A DNA stretch of 64,000 nt, taken from NCBI GenBank assembly GCA_001303025.1, contig LJNK01000017.1, positions 62,001 to 126,000 on the forward strand, given 5' to 3'. Every line of letters starts with the position of its first letter. Within the stretch, counting starts at the first letter, position 1. The translations under genes and the position numbers were made by a program. Source of the stretch: Deltaproteobacteria bacterium SG8_13. Its GTDB lineage: Bacteria; Desulfobacterota; Desulfobacteria; Desulfobacterales; SG8-13. Shown one piece after another: positions 1 through 9,250 of the stretch. The notes beneath the pieces are model-generated. The model was given only the letters and a program-made list of their open reading frames with translations. It did not search any database and was not told where the DNA came from.

Positions 1-1449
1 CCGGCCTACACTGCAAGGCAGAAAACCGGCGAGTTGTCCAGCACGGTGCTGGAGCAAGTAGAAGGCCTGAACGATTTTTTCTCCCTTTACCTGCCTCAGC
101 TGGCCCTGGCCGTGGTGATTCCGGCGGCCATGCTGGCGTTTATCTTTCCGATCAGCTGGGCCGCCGGCTTGATTCTACTGCTCTCGGCACCGCTGATCCC
201 TTTGTTCACGGTGCTGGTGGGAATGGGGGCCGAGAGCATCAGCCAGAGAAACTTTCAGGCCCTCGCGCGCCTGAGCGCCCATTTTCTGGATGTGCTGCAG
301 GGGCTGACCACCCTGAAGCTGTTCGGCAGAAGCTCGGCAGTGGCGGAAACCGTCGGCCGCACGTCGGCGGATTACCGCCGGCAGACCATGCGCGTTCTGC
401 GGGTGGCATTTCTTTCTTCCGCCGTGCTGGAGTTCTTCACCTCCGTTTCCATTGCCCTGGTAGCCGTTTACCTGGGAATGAGTTATCTCGGGTATCTCGA
501 TTTCGGGGACTGGGGCAGCCCGCTGAACCTGGGGGCCGGCTTTTTCATACTGCTGCTGGCCCCTGATTTTTTCATGCCCCTCAGAGAGCTCGGGACCCAC
601 TACCACGCCCGGGCAGATGCAGTGGGCGCGGCCAATGAAATCGTGAAGGTGCTCTCCGCGCCCGCACCGGCAGTTTCGTTTCCCTCGCCACGTATTTCGC
701 CGGTAAATTTTCAGCGCATCCGGTTCGAAAAAGTCAGCCTGGCATATGATTCCGGCCGCCGGCCGGCGCTGTCAGAGGTGAGCTTCGATCTGCGGGCGGG
801 CGAGCAGGTCGCACTGGTGGGTGCCAGCGGGGCCGGAAAATCCAGCGTGTTGAACCTGATCATGGGATTCGTGGCGCCGACAAACGGACGCATACTGATA
901 GACGACTGCCCGCTGGAGCTGGTGCATACCGAAAACTGGCGCCGTATGTTGGCCTGGATCGGACAGAGCCCGTTTCTGTTTCACGGAACGATCCGGGAGA
1001 ACATCCTGCTCGGCCGGCCGGAAGCCGATCCATCGGAGGTGCAGCAGGCCGCCCGCTTCGCCAGGGTCGGCGAGTTCTGCCGCCTGCTGCCGCAGGGGAT
1101 CGACACCCCGGTCGGAGAGCAGGGAATCGGCCTGTCTCGCGGGCAGGCCCAGCGCGTCGCACTGGCCCGGGCATTTCTGAAATCCGCCCCACTGCTGCTG
1201 CTCGACGAACCCACCGCCGGTCTCGACACGGATAACGAGCGGCTGGTGCTGGCATCCATCAAAGCGCTTGCCAATCGCAGGACCGTGCTCTCGGTGACCC
1301 ACCGCCTCGAGACCATGCAGGCTGCGGATCGAATCCTGGTATTGGCCGACGGTCGCATAGCCGAGCAGGGATCCTACACGCAGCTGTCGGCCGCCGGGGG
1401 CGTGTTCGCCCGTCTGGTAATTGGGTCCGAAAGGAACGGATGCGGATGA
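1..1449 (+). CDS. cydD: CydD-type ABC exporter subunit (5' partial)
   Basis: One half of the CydDC heterodimeric ABC exporter, which moves cysteine/glutathione-type thiols or haem-related cargo across the inner membrane and is needed to assemble bd oxidase and periplasmic cytochromes. The frame is open from base 1, so the true start lies outside the window; the track start at 34 is internal. About 200 residues of transmembrane domain are followed by the ATPase domain: Walker A GASGAGKS (fragment residue about 275), signature LSRGQ, Walker B LLLLDEPTAGLD and a VTHR switch histidine. The signature is LSRGQ rather than LSGGQ. The stop overlaps the cydC start region, so the two are translationally coupled. 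Assignment rests on family pattern and pairing with cydC. Confidence 0.9.
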   Translation, partial: PAYTARQKTGELSSTVLEQVEGLNDFFSLYLPQLALAVVIPAAMLAFIFPISWAAGLILLLSAPLIPLFTVLVGMGAESISQRNFQALARLSAHFLDVLQGLTTLKLFGRSSAVAETVGRTSADYRRQTMRVLRVAFLSSAVLEFFTSVSIALVAVYLGMSYLGYLDFGDWGSPLNLGAGFFILLLAPDFFMPLRELGTHYHARADAVGAANEIVKVLSAPAPAVSFPSPRISPVNFQRIRFEKVSLAYDSGRRPALSEVSFDLRAGEQVALVGASGAGKSSVLNLIMGFVAPTNGRILIDDCPLELVHTENWRRMLAWIGQSPFLFHGTIRENILLGRPEADPSEVQQAARFARVGEFCRLLPQGIDTPVGEQGIGLSRGQAQRVALARAFLKSAPLLLLDEPTAGLDTDNERLVLASIKALANRRTVLSVTHRLETMQAADRILVLADGRIAEQGSYTQLSAAGGVFARLVIGSERNGCG

Positions 1450-3209
1450 GCGGCAATCGACCCGACTGGCGTTTCGCCGTGCGGATGCTTCTTCCCCACT
1501 GGATCTCGCTGGGGGCCGGCATCCTGTTCGGCCTGGTCACCCTCGTCTCCACGGTAGGCCTGCTGGCCCTGTCCGGCTGGTTTCTTTCGGCCACCGCGTT
1601 TGCCGGCTTGACGGCCGCTGCCGCCATGACCTTTAACTTCTTTCTGCCCGGTGCGGGAGTGCGCTTTTTTGCCATATCCCGCACACTTTGCCGCTATGCC
1701 GATCGCGTGATATCCCACCATGCCACTTTCCGGCTGCTGGAAAGCCTGCGGACCTGGTTTACCGCAAAACTGGAGCCTTTGGCGCCGGCCCGCCTGATGC
1801 AATACCGCAGCGGCGATCTGTTGAACCGCATCATCGCCGATATCGATGCCCTGGATAATTTCTATTTGCGGGTGCTGTCTCCGACCGTCACCGCCATGCT
1901 GCTGTCTTTCATATTATTGATATTCTTTATCTTATTCGATCTGCTGGCCGCTATGATCGCTTTCGCCGGCCTACTGGTTGCCGGATTCGCCGTACCCGTG
2001 CTTGCCGGCACAATGGGTGCAGGCGTCGGGCGCAAGATCGCCCATCGAATGTCCGGGTTTCGAATACAGATCGTGGAAGGAATCCAGGGCCTGGCCGAGT
2101 TGCTGGTGTTCGGGCGAGAGGCACGCTACCTGGAAGACTTGGGGCGTCAAAACCGGGACTTGCTGCGCCTGCAGCTGCAGATGAGCGTCATTCGGGGCTT
2201 TTCCAGCGCACTGATCACCGTCATTGCCGGAGTGACGACAGCTGCCGTTTTGTTCCGGGGAGCCGGTCTGGTGAACAGCGGGCAACTGCACGGCGCGACC
2301 CTGGCCATGGTGGTGCTTGCGGTCCTTGCATCCTTCGAAGCCGTCATGCCGCTGCCGTCCGCCTACCAGTTCCTGGGCCGCACCCGGGAAGCCGGGCGGC
2401 GCCTGCTGGAAATTGTCAATGCAGACCCCAGCGTCGTGTATCCGGCGCACAGCAGCGCCGATCCACAGCGCCACGATGTGGCCTTCGAGCAGGTCACCTT
2501 CCGCTACCGCACCGAAGACCCGCCGGTGCTGACCGGTTTGGACTTCACCGCTGCCGAAGGTGAGCACATTGCAGTGCTGGGACCCACCGGTGTCGGCAAA
2601 TCGACGGCAGCCCACCTGCTGGTGCGATTCTGGGACCCGCACTCCGGGAGAATCCTTCTGGGCGGAGAGGATATCCGCAACTTCTGCGAGACGGACCTGC
2701 GCAGCCGCATCTGCGTCGTGTCGCAGCAGGCGCACATGTTCAACGCCAGCATCCGGGATAATCTGCGAATCGCCCGGCCCCGGGCCGACGATCCGCAGCT
2801 GTGGGCCGCGCTGAAGGCAGTTGAGCTGGAAGGATTCGTCCGCAGCCTGCCGGAAGGGCTGGACACCTGGACGGGAGAAGGCGGAAAGCTGCTTTCCGGC
2901 GGACAGGCCCGGCGGTTGGCCGTTGCGAGAGCCGTTCTGCAAGACGCCCCCGTGTGGGTATTGGATGAGCCCACCGAAGGGCTCGACCGGGAAACCGAGC
3001 GCAGGCTGATGAAAACGCTTTTCACCCTGACCAACGGCCGCACGGTTCTGCTGATCACCCACCGCCTTGCAGACCTTGGCCGCATGGATCGGATTTTGAT
3101 TTTAGAGCAGGGCAGGATTGTGGAGAGCGGAACCCACGAGGAGCTGCTGCGCGCTGGCGGAAGATACGCCGGTCTGCGTGCGCGCATGCAGATGGCAAAA
3201 TTGAATTAA
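1440..3209 (+). CDS. cydC: CydC-type ABC exporter subunit
   Basis: Partner of CydD in the thiol/haem-related ABC exporter of the inner membrane. The 589 residues are a normal length for CydC. A six-helix transmembrane domain covers roughly residues 20-310; the ATPase domain has Walker A GPTGVGKST (about 380), a canonical LSGGQ signature (about 485), Walker B VWVLDEPTEGLD and ITHR. Two starts are possible: ATG 1440 lies only 4 bases after AAGGA, while ATG 1446 forms an ATGA overlap with the cydD stop and sits 10 bases from AAGGA. The second may be the real one. The stop overlaps the stop of the convergent gene at 3206 by four bases. Confidence 0.93.
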   Translation: MRMSGNRPDWRFAVRMLLPHWISLGAGILFGLVTLVSTVGLLALSGWFLSATAFAGLTAAAAMTFNFFLPGAGVRFFAISRTLCRYADRVISHHATFRLLESLRTWFTAKLEPLAPARLMQYRSGDLLNRIIADIDALDNFYLRVLSPTVTAMLLSFILLIFFILFDLLAAMIAFAGLLVAGFAVPVLAGTMGAGVGRKIAHRMSGFRIQIVEGIQGLAELLVFGREARYLEDLGRQNRDLLRLQLQMSVIRGFSSALITVIAGVTTAAVLFRGAGLVNSGQLHGATLAMVVLAVLASFEAVMPLPSAYQFLGRTREAGRRLLEIVNADPSVVYPAHSSADPQRHDVAFEQVTFRYRTEDPPVLTGLDFTAAEGEHIAVLGPTGVGKSTAAHLLVRFWDPHSGRILLGGEDIRNFCETDLRSRICVVSQQAHMFNASIRDNLRIARPRADDPQLWAALKAVELEGFVRSLPEGLDTWTGEGGKLLSGGQARRLAVARAVLQDAPVWVLDEPTEGLDRETERRLMKTLFTLTNGRTVLLITHRLADLGRMDRILILEQGRIVESGTHEELLRAGGRYAGLRARMQMAKLN

Positions 3210-4195
3210 AATTTTCCGGCAAGCGTCAGCGCGACAAATGGTGACGTGTCGTATTCGTCCGCACCGATTTTGATGCCGTTGGAATCTTCGACGGTCAGCT
3301 CTCCGGCGAAAAGCCCTCCGGCGGCCAAATCGAGCGCCAGATTCGGGCCCAGTTTCCGCTGCACCCTGAAAAAGGCGGCCACAAACTCATTTTCACCGAC
3401 ACCGTTGGGCGCGGCGCTGGTGTCATCCAATCGGAAGCGGTAGGATCGATATGCGCCGCCGATGCCCAACTCCCACCGATGCAACATATAAACCAGCTCC
3501 AGCCCGGCCGGGCCGGCCGGGCCGGCCCGCAGCGGATTGGAAAGCCGCAGCTGCTCGTTGATTTCCCAGTTGATCAGGATAAAGGGGAAGATTCTCGTTT
3601 TTTCCAACCGGTCGAAAATCCCGAATCCAAGACCAAGGGCCAGGCGCTGGCTGAAGGGATGGGCCAGCGACACCACCGCACCGGAAGTAAGGCTTTCGCT
3701 TGACCTCGCGCCGGATTCTCCAGCCAGCTCGATGGAGGGTATCACCCCCAGTGTCCAGCTATCCGCGAAGGAATAAAACACCGGCAGACTGATTCCGGGG
3801 CGGTGGATCTTGCTCCAGGGACTCGCCCCGGCCACGGTTGACAGGTTGTTGAAATCCCACTTTTCGAAATCGTAGCTCAACCCCACACCTGCGCGCAGGT
3901 TGCGGTTGAACCGGCGCATAACGTCGAACCGCAGGTAGTGCCGGGACACATCGAAACTGCCGCTGCGATTCAGATCGGTCTCGAACTGGTAGAGCGGGGT
4001 GTAGGAAAAAGAGTAGAAAAAAGAAGGGCTCTTTCCGTTCGTTTTTTCTAGCCCCCAGGCAGGATCGAAATCCAGCACCAGCGCCGCTGCAAACAGCATC
4101 ATCGCCGACCACAGCGCAACCCGTCCCGCCCGGCTGCTTCGCCCCGGGCCCTTGTAAGCGTCACGGCTGTTTTGCCGGAATATTGTGGCGCCCAT
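3206..4195 (-). CDS. putative outer-membrane beta-barrel protein
   Basis: Predicted outer-membrane protein of 329 residues. A hydrophobic stretch at about 26-46 ending in AWG looks like a signal peptide, though the preceding basic N-region is unusually long and the start may be internal. The rest is rich in alternating amphipathic strands (repeated Gly/aromatic segments such as GLELVYML and LALGLGFGIF) and ends in phenylalanine (LAGKF), the usual BAM-recognition residue. It resembles DUF6268-type barrels, but that is from memory. It starts three bases after the cysK stop, suggesting cotranscription with cysE-cysK, although no sulfur role is evident. A Pro-Ala-Gly-rich low-complexity patch (AGPAGPAG) is present. 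Confidence 0.65.
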   Translation of the reverse strand: MGATIFRQNSRDAYKGPGRSSRAGRVALWSAMMLFAAALVLDFDPAWGLEKTNGKSPSFFYSFSYTPLYQFETDLNRSGSFDVSRHYLRFDVMRRFNRNLRAGVGLSYDFEKWDFNNLSTVAGASPWSKIHRPGISLPVFYSFADSWTLGVIPSIELAGESGARSSESLTSGAVVSLAHPFSQRLALGLGFGIFDRLEKTRIFPFILINWEINEQLRLSNPLRAGPAGPAGLELVYMLHRWELGIGGAYRSYRFRLDDTSAAPNGVGENEFVAAFFRVQRKLGPNLALDLAAGGLFAGELTVEDSNGIKIGADEYDTSPFVALTLAGKF

Positions 4196-4198
4196 CGA

Positions 4199-5122
4199 TC
4201 AGTCGCCAAACAAATCGGTGCTGATATACCGCTCGCCGGCGCTGGGCAGTACCACGACGATTTTTTTGCCGCTCGCCTCCGGGCGCTTGGCGACTGCCAG
4301 GGCGGCCCATGTGGCAGCGCCCGAAGAGATGCCGCACAGGATCCCCTCTTCTTTGGCCAGTCGCCGGGAAGTGGCGAATGCATCCTCGTTGGTCACCGTG
4401 ACGACGTCGTCGATGATGGAGCGGTCCAGAATCTCCGGTATGAATCCGGCCCCGATGCCCTGTATCTTGTGGGGCCCTTTCTGGCCTCCGGAAAGCACCG
4501 GCGAATCCGCCGGCTCGACGGCAAAGGTTCGAAAGGACGGCTTACGCTCCTTGATCACCTGGGAGACTCCCGTGATAGTGCCTCCGGTCCCCACACCGGC
4601 AACCAGGATATCTGCCGTGCCTTCGGTGTCCTGCCATATTTCCTCGGCCGTGGTGACCCGGTGAATCCACGGGTTGGCCGGATTGGCGAACTGATTCGGC
4701 ATGTAGCTGTTTTTTTCGGAACCCAGGATTTCCTCGGCCTTTCCGATGGCGCCCTTCATGCCTTCGGCGCCCGGCGTCAGCACCAGATCGGCTCCCAGCT
4801 GCTTCAGCACCTTGCGCCGCTCGATACTCATGGTGTCGGGCATGGTCAGGCAAAGCCGATATTTGCGGGCCGCTGCGACGAATGCCAGGGCAATGCCGGT
4901 GTTTCCGCTGGTCGGCTCGACAATCAGGGTGTCGGGCCCGATACGGCCCTGTTTCTCGGCGGCGTCGATCATCGACACCGCAATGCGGTCTTTGACACTG
5001 AACAATGGGTTGTAGAGTTCCAGTTTGGCGTATATTTCTGCATCCAGTCCTTCGGCGACCCGGTTCAGGCGGACCAGCGGGGTGTGGCCGATGGTGCTGG
5101 TGATATTGGTGAAAAGGTGCAT
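4199..5122 (-). CDS. cysK: cysteine synthase (O-acetylserine sulfhydrylase)
   Basis: PLP enzyme making L-cysteine from O-acetylserine and sulfide in the cytoplasm. The 307 residues are typical of CysK/CysM. Lys44 in SVKDR is the Schiff-base lysine, TSGNTG (71-76) is the substrate loop, and GTGGTITG (about 178-185) binds the PLP phosphate. A strong Shine-Dalgarno (AAAGGAGA) precedes the ATG. It lies 125 bases downstream of cysE in the same direction, so the two enzymes of cysteine synthesis form one unit. The substrate-pocket motif reads NPLFSVKDR rather than the commoner NPxGSVKDR. CysK versus CysM specificity is not decided by sequence alone. Confidence 0.95.
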   Translation of the reverse strand: MHLFTNITSTIGHTPLVRLNRVAEGLDAEIYAKLELYNPLFSVKDRIAVSMIDAAEKQGRIGPDTLIVEPTSGNTGIALAFVAAARKYRLCLTMPDTMSIERRKVLKQLGADLVLTPGAEGMKGAIGKAEEILGSEKNSYMPNQFANPANPWIHRVTTAEEIWQDTEGTADILVAGVGTGGTITGVSQVIKERKPSFRTFAVEPADSPVLSGGQKGPHKIQGIGAGFIPEILDRSIIDDVVTVTNEDAFATSRRLAKEEGILCGISSGAATWAALAVAKRPEASGKKIVVVLPSAGERYISTDLFGD

Positions 5123-5247
5123 GGTGTTCTCCTTTCCTGGCAGGAAAATCCGGCCTGATGCGCCGGACCGCTGCCGGGGGTGTGCGATGGTTTCGGGCTG
5201 ACGGGCCCATACCCGCGTTGTCGGACGTTGTTCCGGGAACTGCCGGG

Positions 5248-6195
5248 CTACCGGTAATTCTGGTGATGCGGCTCCATCACGACCTTGGTGTCGGCCGGAA
5301 CGGACTTCGTGATCCAGACGTTGCCGCCGATCACCGACCGCGCCCCGATGACGGTGTCGCCTCCCAGGATGGTGGCACCGGAATAGATGATGACATCGTC
5401 TTCGATGGTCGGATGGCGTTTTTTGCCCCTGTACTTGTCGCCGGCATCTCGCGGCAAAGAGAGCGCTCCCAATGTCACTCCCTGATAAATCCGCACCCGC
5501 CTGCCGATGTTGGTGGTTTCTCCGATGACCACCCCGGTGCCGTGATCGATGCAGAAGCTCTCCCCGATATCGGCTCCGGGATGGATGTCGATGCCGGTGA
5601 GGTTGTGGGCATACTCTGTCATGATCCGCGGCAGCAGCGGCACATCCATTTCATAAAGGCGGTGGGCGACGCGGTATACGGTGATCGCAAAAATGCCGGG
5701 GTAACTGAAAATGATCTCATCGTAGCTTTTGGCCGCCGGATCGCCCTCATAAAAGGCCCTCACATCGGTTGCCAGTGTTCGCCGGATCGCCGGAATCGAC
5801 TCGAGCAGTCGCAATGCGACTTCGTGTCCCCGGTCCTGGCATTCGCTGCAAGGGTTGTCGTAACGGAAACAATCGTGACGGATGCTGCGGGAGACCTGCT
5901 CGGATATCATGTCGAACAGAATGGATACCGTCTGACCCAGGTAGTATTTGAGATTGACCGGGTCGATCTTCTCCCGGGTGAAATAGCCGGGGAACAGGAT
6001 CTCCTTTAGCTTGTCGATGATGTCGATCACCGACTCTTTCGAAGGAATCGGTTCGAAGTCCACATGGGTGTAAGCGCGTTTATCGCTGCTGTCGGCAATG
6101 ATTTTTTCGGCGATTTCGGGCAGCCGCTCCCGCAGCCGCGAACTCGACTCCGCCTCAATCTTGCAGGTCTCTTCCACTTTTTCGCTTACCTTCAT
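5248..6195 (-). CDS. cysE: serine O-acetyltransferase (EpsC/CysE type)
   Basis: Acetylates serine to O-acetylserine, the committed step of cysteine synthesis, supplying the downstream cysK. The start is placed at ATG 6195, which has GGAG upstream, rather than at the longer track start 6279, giving 315 residues. The N-terminal half is helical, and the C-terminal half is a left-handed beta-helix with hexapeptide repeats containing the catalytic HPGADIG and [10 protein letters not shown] motifs. The long helical N-terminus resembles the EpsC-type enzymes. It ends in a HQNYR tail rather than the canonical Ile-terminated peptide that docks into CysK, so formation of a classical cysteine synthase complex is uncertain. 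A consensus sigma-70 promoter lies upstream. Confidence 0.92.
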   Translation of the reverse strand: MKVSEKVEETCKIEAESSSRLRERLPEIAEKIIADSSDKRAYTHVDFEPIPSKESVIDIIDKLKEILFPGYFTREKIDPVNLKYYLGQTVSILFDMISEQVSRSIRHDCFRYDNPCSECQDRGHEVALRLLESIPAIRRTLATDVRAFYEGDPAAKSYDEIIFSYPGIFAITVYRVAHRLYEMDVPLLPRIMTEYAHNLTGIDIHPGADIGESFCIDHGTGVVIGETTNIGRRVRIYQGVTLGALSLPRDAGDKYRGKKRHPTIEDDVIIYSGATILGGDTVIGARSVIGGNVWITKSVPADTKVVMEPHHQNYR

Positions 6196-6222
6196 AGCCG
6201 ATGGTCTCCGCTTTTTTTCCGC

Positions 6223-6250
6223 TAACCGGTCAGTGAGATGTTCAACCGGT
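6223..6250. promoter_or_regulatory. paired AACCGGT operator-like repeats
   Basis: Two copies of AACCGGT (6224-6230 and 6244-6250), each containing the palindrome ACCGGT, lie 20 bases apart, about two helical turns. They sit between the cysE -10 element and the coding start, where a repressor dimer pair could act. The cognate regulator is unknown. Confidence 0.4.
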
Positions 6251-6279
6251 AAAGTAAAGCAGCGCAAATGGCTTGTCAA
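6251..6279 (-). promoter_or_regulatory. sigma-70-type promoter for cysE-cysK
   Basis: On the minus strand TTGACA (6279-6274), a 17-base spacer and TACTTT (6256-6251) match the sigma-70 consensus well, about 55 bases ahead of the cysE start. Seen directly; activity is inferred. Confidence 0.7.
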
Positions 6280-6539
6280 AACATGCCCTGCCGTGTGGAA
6301 TGGATCGCCGGGACAGCCGGTGCAAATCTGCCGGCCGCATCCGCCGGATCCGATAAGAGGACAAATAGGGTCTTTTTTACAGAAAATTACAGTGTAGACC
6401 CCATTTACAGTTTCCGCCGGGCTTTGTACCTATCACTTGTGCAACGGTTGGTATATTGTCGACGCGATCTGGATTCGGCGCAGCTTCCTGCTGCCTGAAC
6501 CGTCTTCATTCACGGCAATTGAATACGGGAATCTTCCGC

Positions 6540-7100
6540 ATGAAAAAGAAAACCATCGTCGCCATCGTCCTTGTCGGCATCGGTATGGTCCTCGCGTTTC
6601 CCCTCTTCAGCATTTCCTACTACACCATGGTTCGGACCTCCACCCCGCAGTTCTGTGCCTCCTGCCATGAAATCGAATTCGCCTTCAACACCTGGAGGAC
6701 CTCCACTCACGTCAACAATGCGCACGGGTTCGTCGCCGACTGCATGGATTGCCATCTGCCGGCACCCGAGCAGACGTTTCAGTTTTTCTTTGCCAAGACC
6801 TTTCACGGCATCAAGGACATCGTCATCCATTTCACCCAGGGTCCGGAAGCCTACGACCACCAGAAAATGCGTGAGGCGGCCTACGCCTCTTTTACCAATA
6901 ATCAATGCCAGAAATGCCATCGCAACATCCTCAACATCCCCAACAAGCGAGGGGCGATGCTGGCCCACCGGGCCGCACTCTACCCGCGTCCGGGCTACGA
7001 AAAAAAGTGCGTGGACTGCCACCGGGACCTGGTCCACAACCCCAGCAGCCTCTATCGCTACAAGCAGTATCAAACCAGCTACAGGGGGTTGGGGTTGTAA
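6540..7100 (+). CDS. NapC/NrfH-family membrane tetrahaem cytochrome c
   Basis: Quinol dehydrogenase-type cytochrome anchored in the inner membrane, passing electrons from the quinol pool to a periplasmic multihaem partner. The start is set at ATG 6540 (MKKKT), giving 186 residues; the track start 6456 adds a non-conserved leader. One N-terminal transmembrane anchor spans about residues 5-27. Four CXXCH haem sites follow: CASCH (39), CMDCH (68), CQKCH (123) and CVDCH (157). The next gene, 80 bases on, encodes an octahaem HAO-like protein. This pairing matches the HaoC-HaoA arrangement described in Epsilonproteobacteria, and NrfH is an alternative name. No strong ribosome-binding site is visible. 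Confidence 0.88.
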   Translation: MKKKTIVAIVLVGIGMVLAFPLFSISYYTMVRTSTPQFCASCHEIEFAFNTWRTSTHVNNAHGFVADCMDCHLPAPEQTFQFFFAKTFHGIKDIVIHFTQGPEAYDHQKMREAAYASFTNNQCQKCHRNILNIPNKRGAMLAHRAALYPRPGYEKKCVDCHRDLVHNPSSLYRYKQYQTSYRGLGL

Positions 7101-7180
7101 GTCCGGCGGATTGCAGCACAGCTTGCTGCCGCAGATAACGAATCGGAAAACGTAACGCATTGATTCAAAGGGGGCTAATT

Positions 7181-8526
7181 ATGAGAAAGACCGGATTTGT
7201 CGTGTTTGTTCTGTTCGGACTGGCCTGCTTCATTGCGGCCGGTTCGCTTGGAGCCGATGCCTGGGCACAGAACATCCCCAAAGTAAAGGAGTTCCGGATC
7301 GAACGCAGCATGCCCAAAGAGGCGGTTGCCTGCATTGAATGCCACAAGCTGGAAAACCCGGGCCTGTTTGCCGACTGGACCCAAAGCCGCCATGCCAGCG
7401 CCGGCATCACCTGCTACGACTGCCACAAGGCCGCCGATACCGATGCGGACGTCAGCCAGAACCACTTCAAACAGTACCAGCGCTCGGATCAGAAGTTCGG
7501 TACCAGTGAGTACAAGGTGCCCGTTGCGGCGGTGGTCACCCCCAAAGACTGCTCCCGCTGCCATCCGGATGAAGCCAAACAGTACGCCCAGAGCAAGCAC
7601 GCCAACACCCTGGAGATCATCTGGAAGATCGACCCCTGGCTCAACAAGGGGATGAACAGCGATTTTGAGCGGGCCACCGGCTGCTTCCACTGCCACGGTA
7701 CGGTTCTGCGAAATGACAAGGACGGCAACCTGGATGCGGAAGTGTGGCCCAACGTCGGGGTCGGAAGGCTGAACATGGACGGCAGTCTGGGCAGCTGCAC
7801 AAGCTGCCACACCCGCCACATGTTCTCGGTCATGGAGGCCCGCAAGCCCGAAGCTTGCGGGCCAAGCACGGTGACATCTACACCGCCCACGGAGACAGCT
7901 ACAACTGGAATGCGGCCCCGGGGACCTGGAGTCCCGGCGTAGATTACCGCAGTCCCACCTGTGCCGCCTGTCATATGTCCGGCGCGGGCACGGTGCTCAC
8001 CAGCCACGATGTGACCGAGCGGCTGGCGTGGGAATCCCAGGCACCGTTGACGATCCGACCGTCGGATTTCAAACCCTTTCCGGCCAAGACCAACCACGTG
8101 ACCGAACGCAACAAAATGAAGGAAGTCTGCAAGCAGTGCCACGGCAAGGTCTGGGTGGACGATCATTTCGTCAAAATGGACAAGGTGATGATCGAATACA
8201 ACGACGTCTATTTCAAACCGGCCAAGAAGATGCTCGACGACCTGTATGCCAAGGGTTTGCTCGACAACACCAAGTTCTTCGACGAAAAACTGGAGGTCGA
8301 GTACTACGAACTGTGGCATCACGAGGGACGGCGGGCCCGCTTCGGCGCAGCCATGATGGCCCCCGACTACGCCTGGTGGCACGGGTTCTATGAATGCAAA
8401 AAGCGCTATAACGGGTACATGGAGGAAGCGCGCCACCTGATCGAAACCAACAAGAAAGCCTATGTCTATCCTGACTTTCCGAATGCCACCGGAGACACCA
8501 CCAGACCGAAGGCGCTGTTTCCGTAA
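7181..8526 (+). pseudogene. octahaem HAO-like cytochrome c, frameshifted with internal deletion
   Basis: Periplasmic octahaem cytochrome of the hydroxylamine oxidoreductase-like family, probably reducing nitrogen or sulfur oxyanions with electrons from the upstream tetrahaem protein. The start ATG 7181 follows AAAGGGGG, and residues 1-30 form a signal peptide ending AWAQ. Frame 1 (to 7942) encodes CIECH, CYDCH, CSRCH, CFHCH and CTSCH, then runs out at KPEACG. Homology resumes in another frame at AKHGDIY and gives CAACH and CKQCH, ending at 8526. The sixth haem motif and the conserved segment after it (roughly 15-20 residues by family memory) are missing. The break lies exactly on a perfect 11-bp inverted repeat (7837-7863). 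It may be a real pseudogene or an assembly collapse at a hairpin. Confidence 0.8.
7837..7863. repeat. perfect 11-bp inverted repeat at the HAO-like frameshift
   Basis: GGCCCGCAAGC, loop CCGAA, GCTTGCGGGCC: a perfect stem of 11 bp centred on the point where the octahaem gene loses its frame and its sixth haem site. Seen directly. It could have driven a replication-slippage deletion or a read or assembly jump. Confidence 0.85.
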
Positions 8527-8559
8527 TCGCAGGAAACCTTCTGATAGTTAGCCTCCCGC

Positions 8560-8590
8560 AACCCCGCTTCGCATTCCGCGAAGCGGGGTT
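8560..8590 (+). terminator. strong hairpin terminator after the HAO-like gene
   Basis: A perfect 13-bp stem (AACCCCGCTTCGC / GCGAAGCGGGGTT) with a 5-base loop, 34 bases after the stop. The T-tract is weak (GGCTGTTTCC), but the symmetrical stem and position between convergent genes fit an intrinsic, possibly bidirectional terminator. Confidence 0.75.
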
Positions 8591-8623
8591 GGCTGTTTCC
8601 GACTGCTTCCATTATCCCCCCGT

Positions 8624-9190
8624 TTACACCCCCTGGGTGCCTAACCAGACCGAATGAATGTCATCGACCGCTGCCTTGACACCGCGCATGGCATTGAGCA
8701 GACGCGTGTAGGTCATCGCCAGGCCCACGATCTCGGCCAGCAGCATTAGCGAGTCGATATCCGGCCGGGGCATCTGCCACTGATCCCGGTGATAGAGGCG
8801 CAGCGCCCCGATCACCCGGCCGTAAAGCTTGATCGGCAGGGAGACAATTGCGCGGATGCCTTCCTCTTGCGCTTCCCGTGGATACTGCAGTAAATCGGTT
8901 TCACTGATGTCGGATATGACGATCGGCTCGCCTTTTATCGTTCGCGAAATGCTCTTTTCAGAAAGCACCGGCCCTTTGTTCACATACTGTATGCTTAATC
9001 CAAAAGTCGCCAGGGGTTCCAATTCGTCTGTTTCTACATTTCGCACAAAAACGCTGCAGCCTTTAATGCCGAGCATACCGACGAGCAATTGAGCCAGGTG
9101 GCCGGCCATGATCTCCAGGTTGTCGGACTGGGCTACTGCGTGGGTGACCACCTTAAAGGTATCGATATCGATTTTGATCTCCTTGCTCAT
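8624..9190 (-). CDS. GAF-domain protein
   Basis: Cytoplasmic GAF-domain protein of 188 residues, likely a small-molecule or redox sensor without an output domain. The start is moved to ATG 9190 because AAAGGAGG stands immediately upstream; the track start 9238 is less likely. The GAF fold covers about residues 15-165, with LPIKLYGRVIGALRLYHRD as the typical core strand pair. It has a cysteine in GIKGCSVFVRN but no clear haem- or nucleotide-binding signature. It lies 60 bases downstream of a universal stress protein gene in the same direction, suggesting a two-gene stress or signalling unit. The ligand cannot be told from sequence. Confidence 0.8.
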   Translation of the reverse strand: MSKEIKIDIDTFKVVTHAVAQSDNLEIMAGHLAQLLVGMLGIKGCSVFVRNVETDELEPLATFGLSIQYVNKGPVLSEKSISRTIKGEPIVISDISETDLLQYPREAQEEGIRAIVSLPIKLYGRVIGALRLYHRDQWQMPRPDIDSLMLLAEIVGLAMTYTRLLNAMRGVKAAVDDIHSVWLGTQGV

Positions 9191-9250
9191 GGGTTCCTCC
9201 TTTGGGTCTTCGAGGCCCTTTGCCTGACAGGCCGCCATATTTTATAACTG

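Larger units (their letters stand above)
6196..6539. other. divergent intergenic region cysE / tetrahaem cytochrome
   Basis: A 344-base non-coding stretch between divergent genes. It holds the cysE promoter and the AACCGGT repeats. No sigma-54 element or convincing promoter for the plus-strand cytochrome was found. No RNA gene was recognised. Confidence 0.6.
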
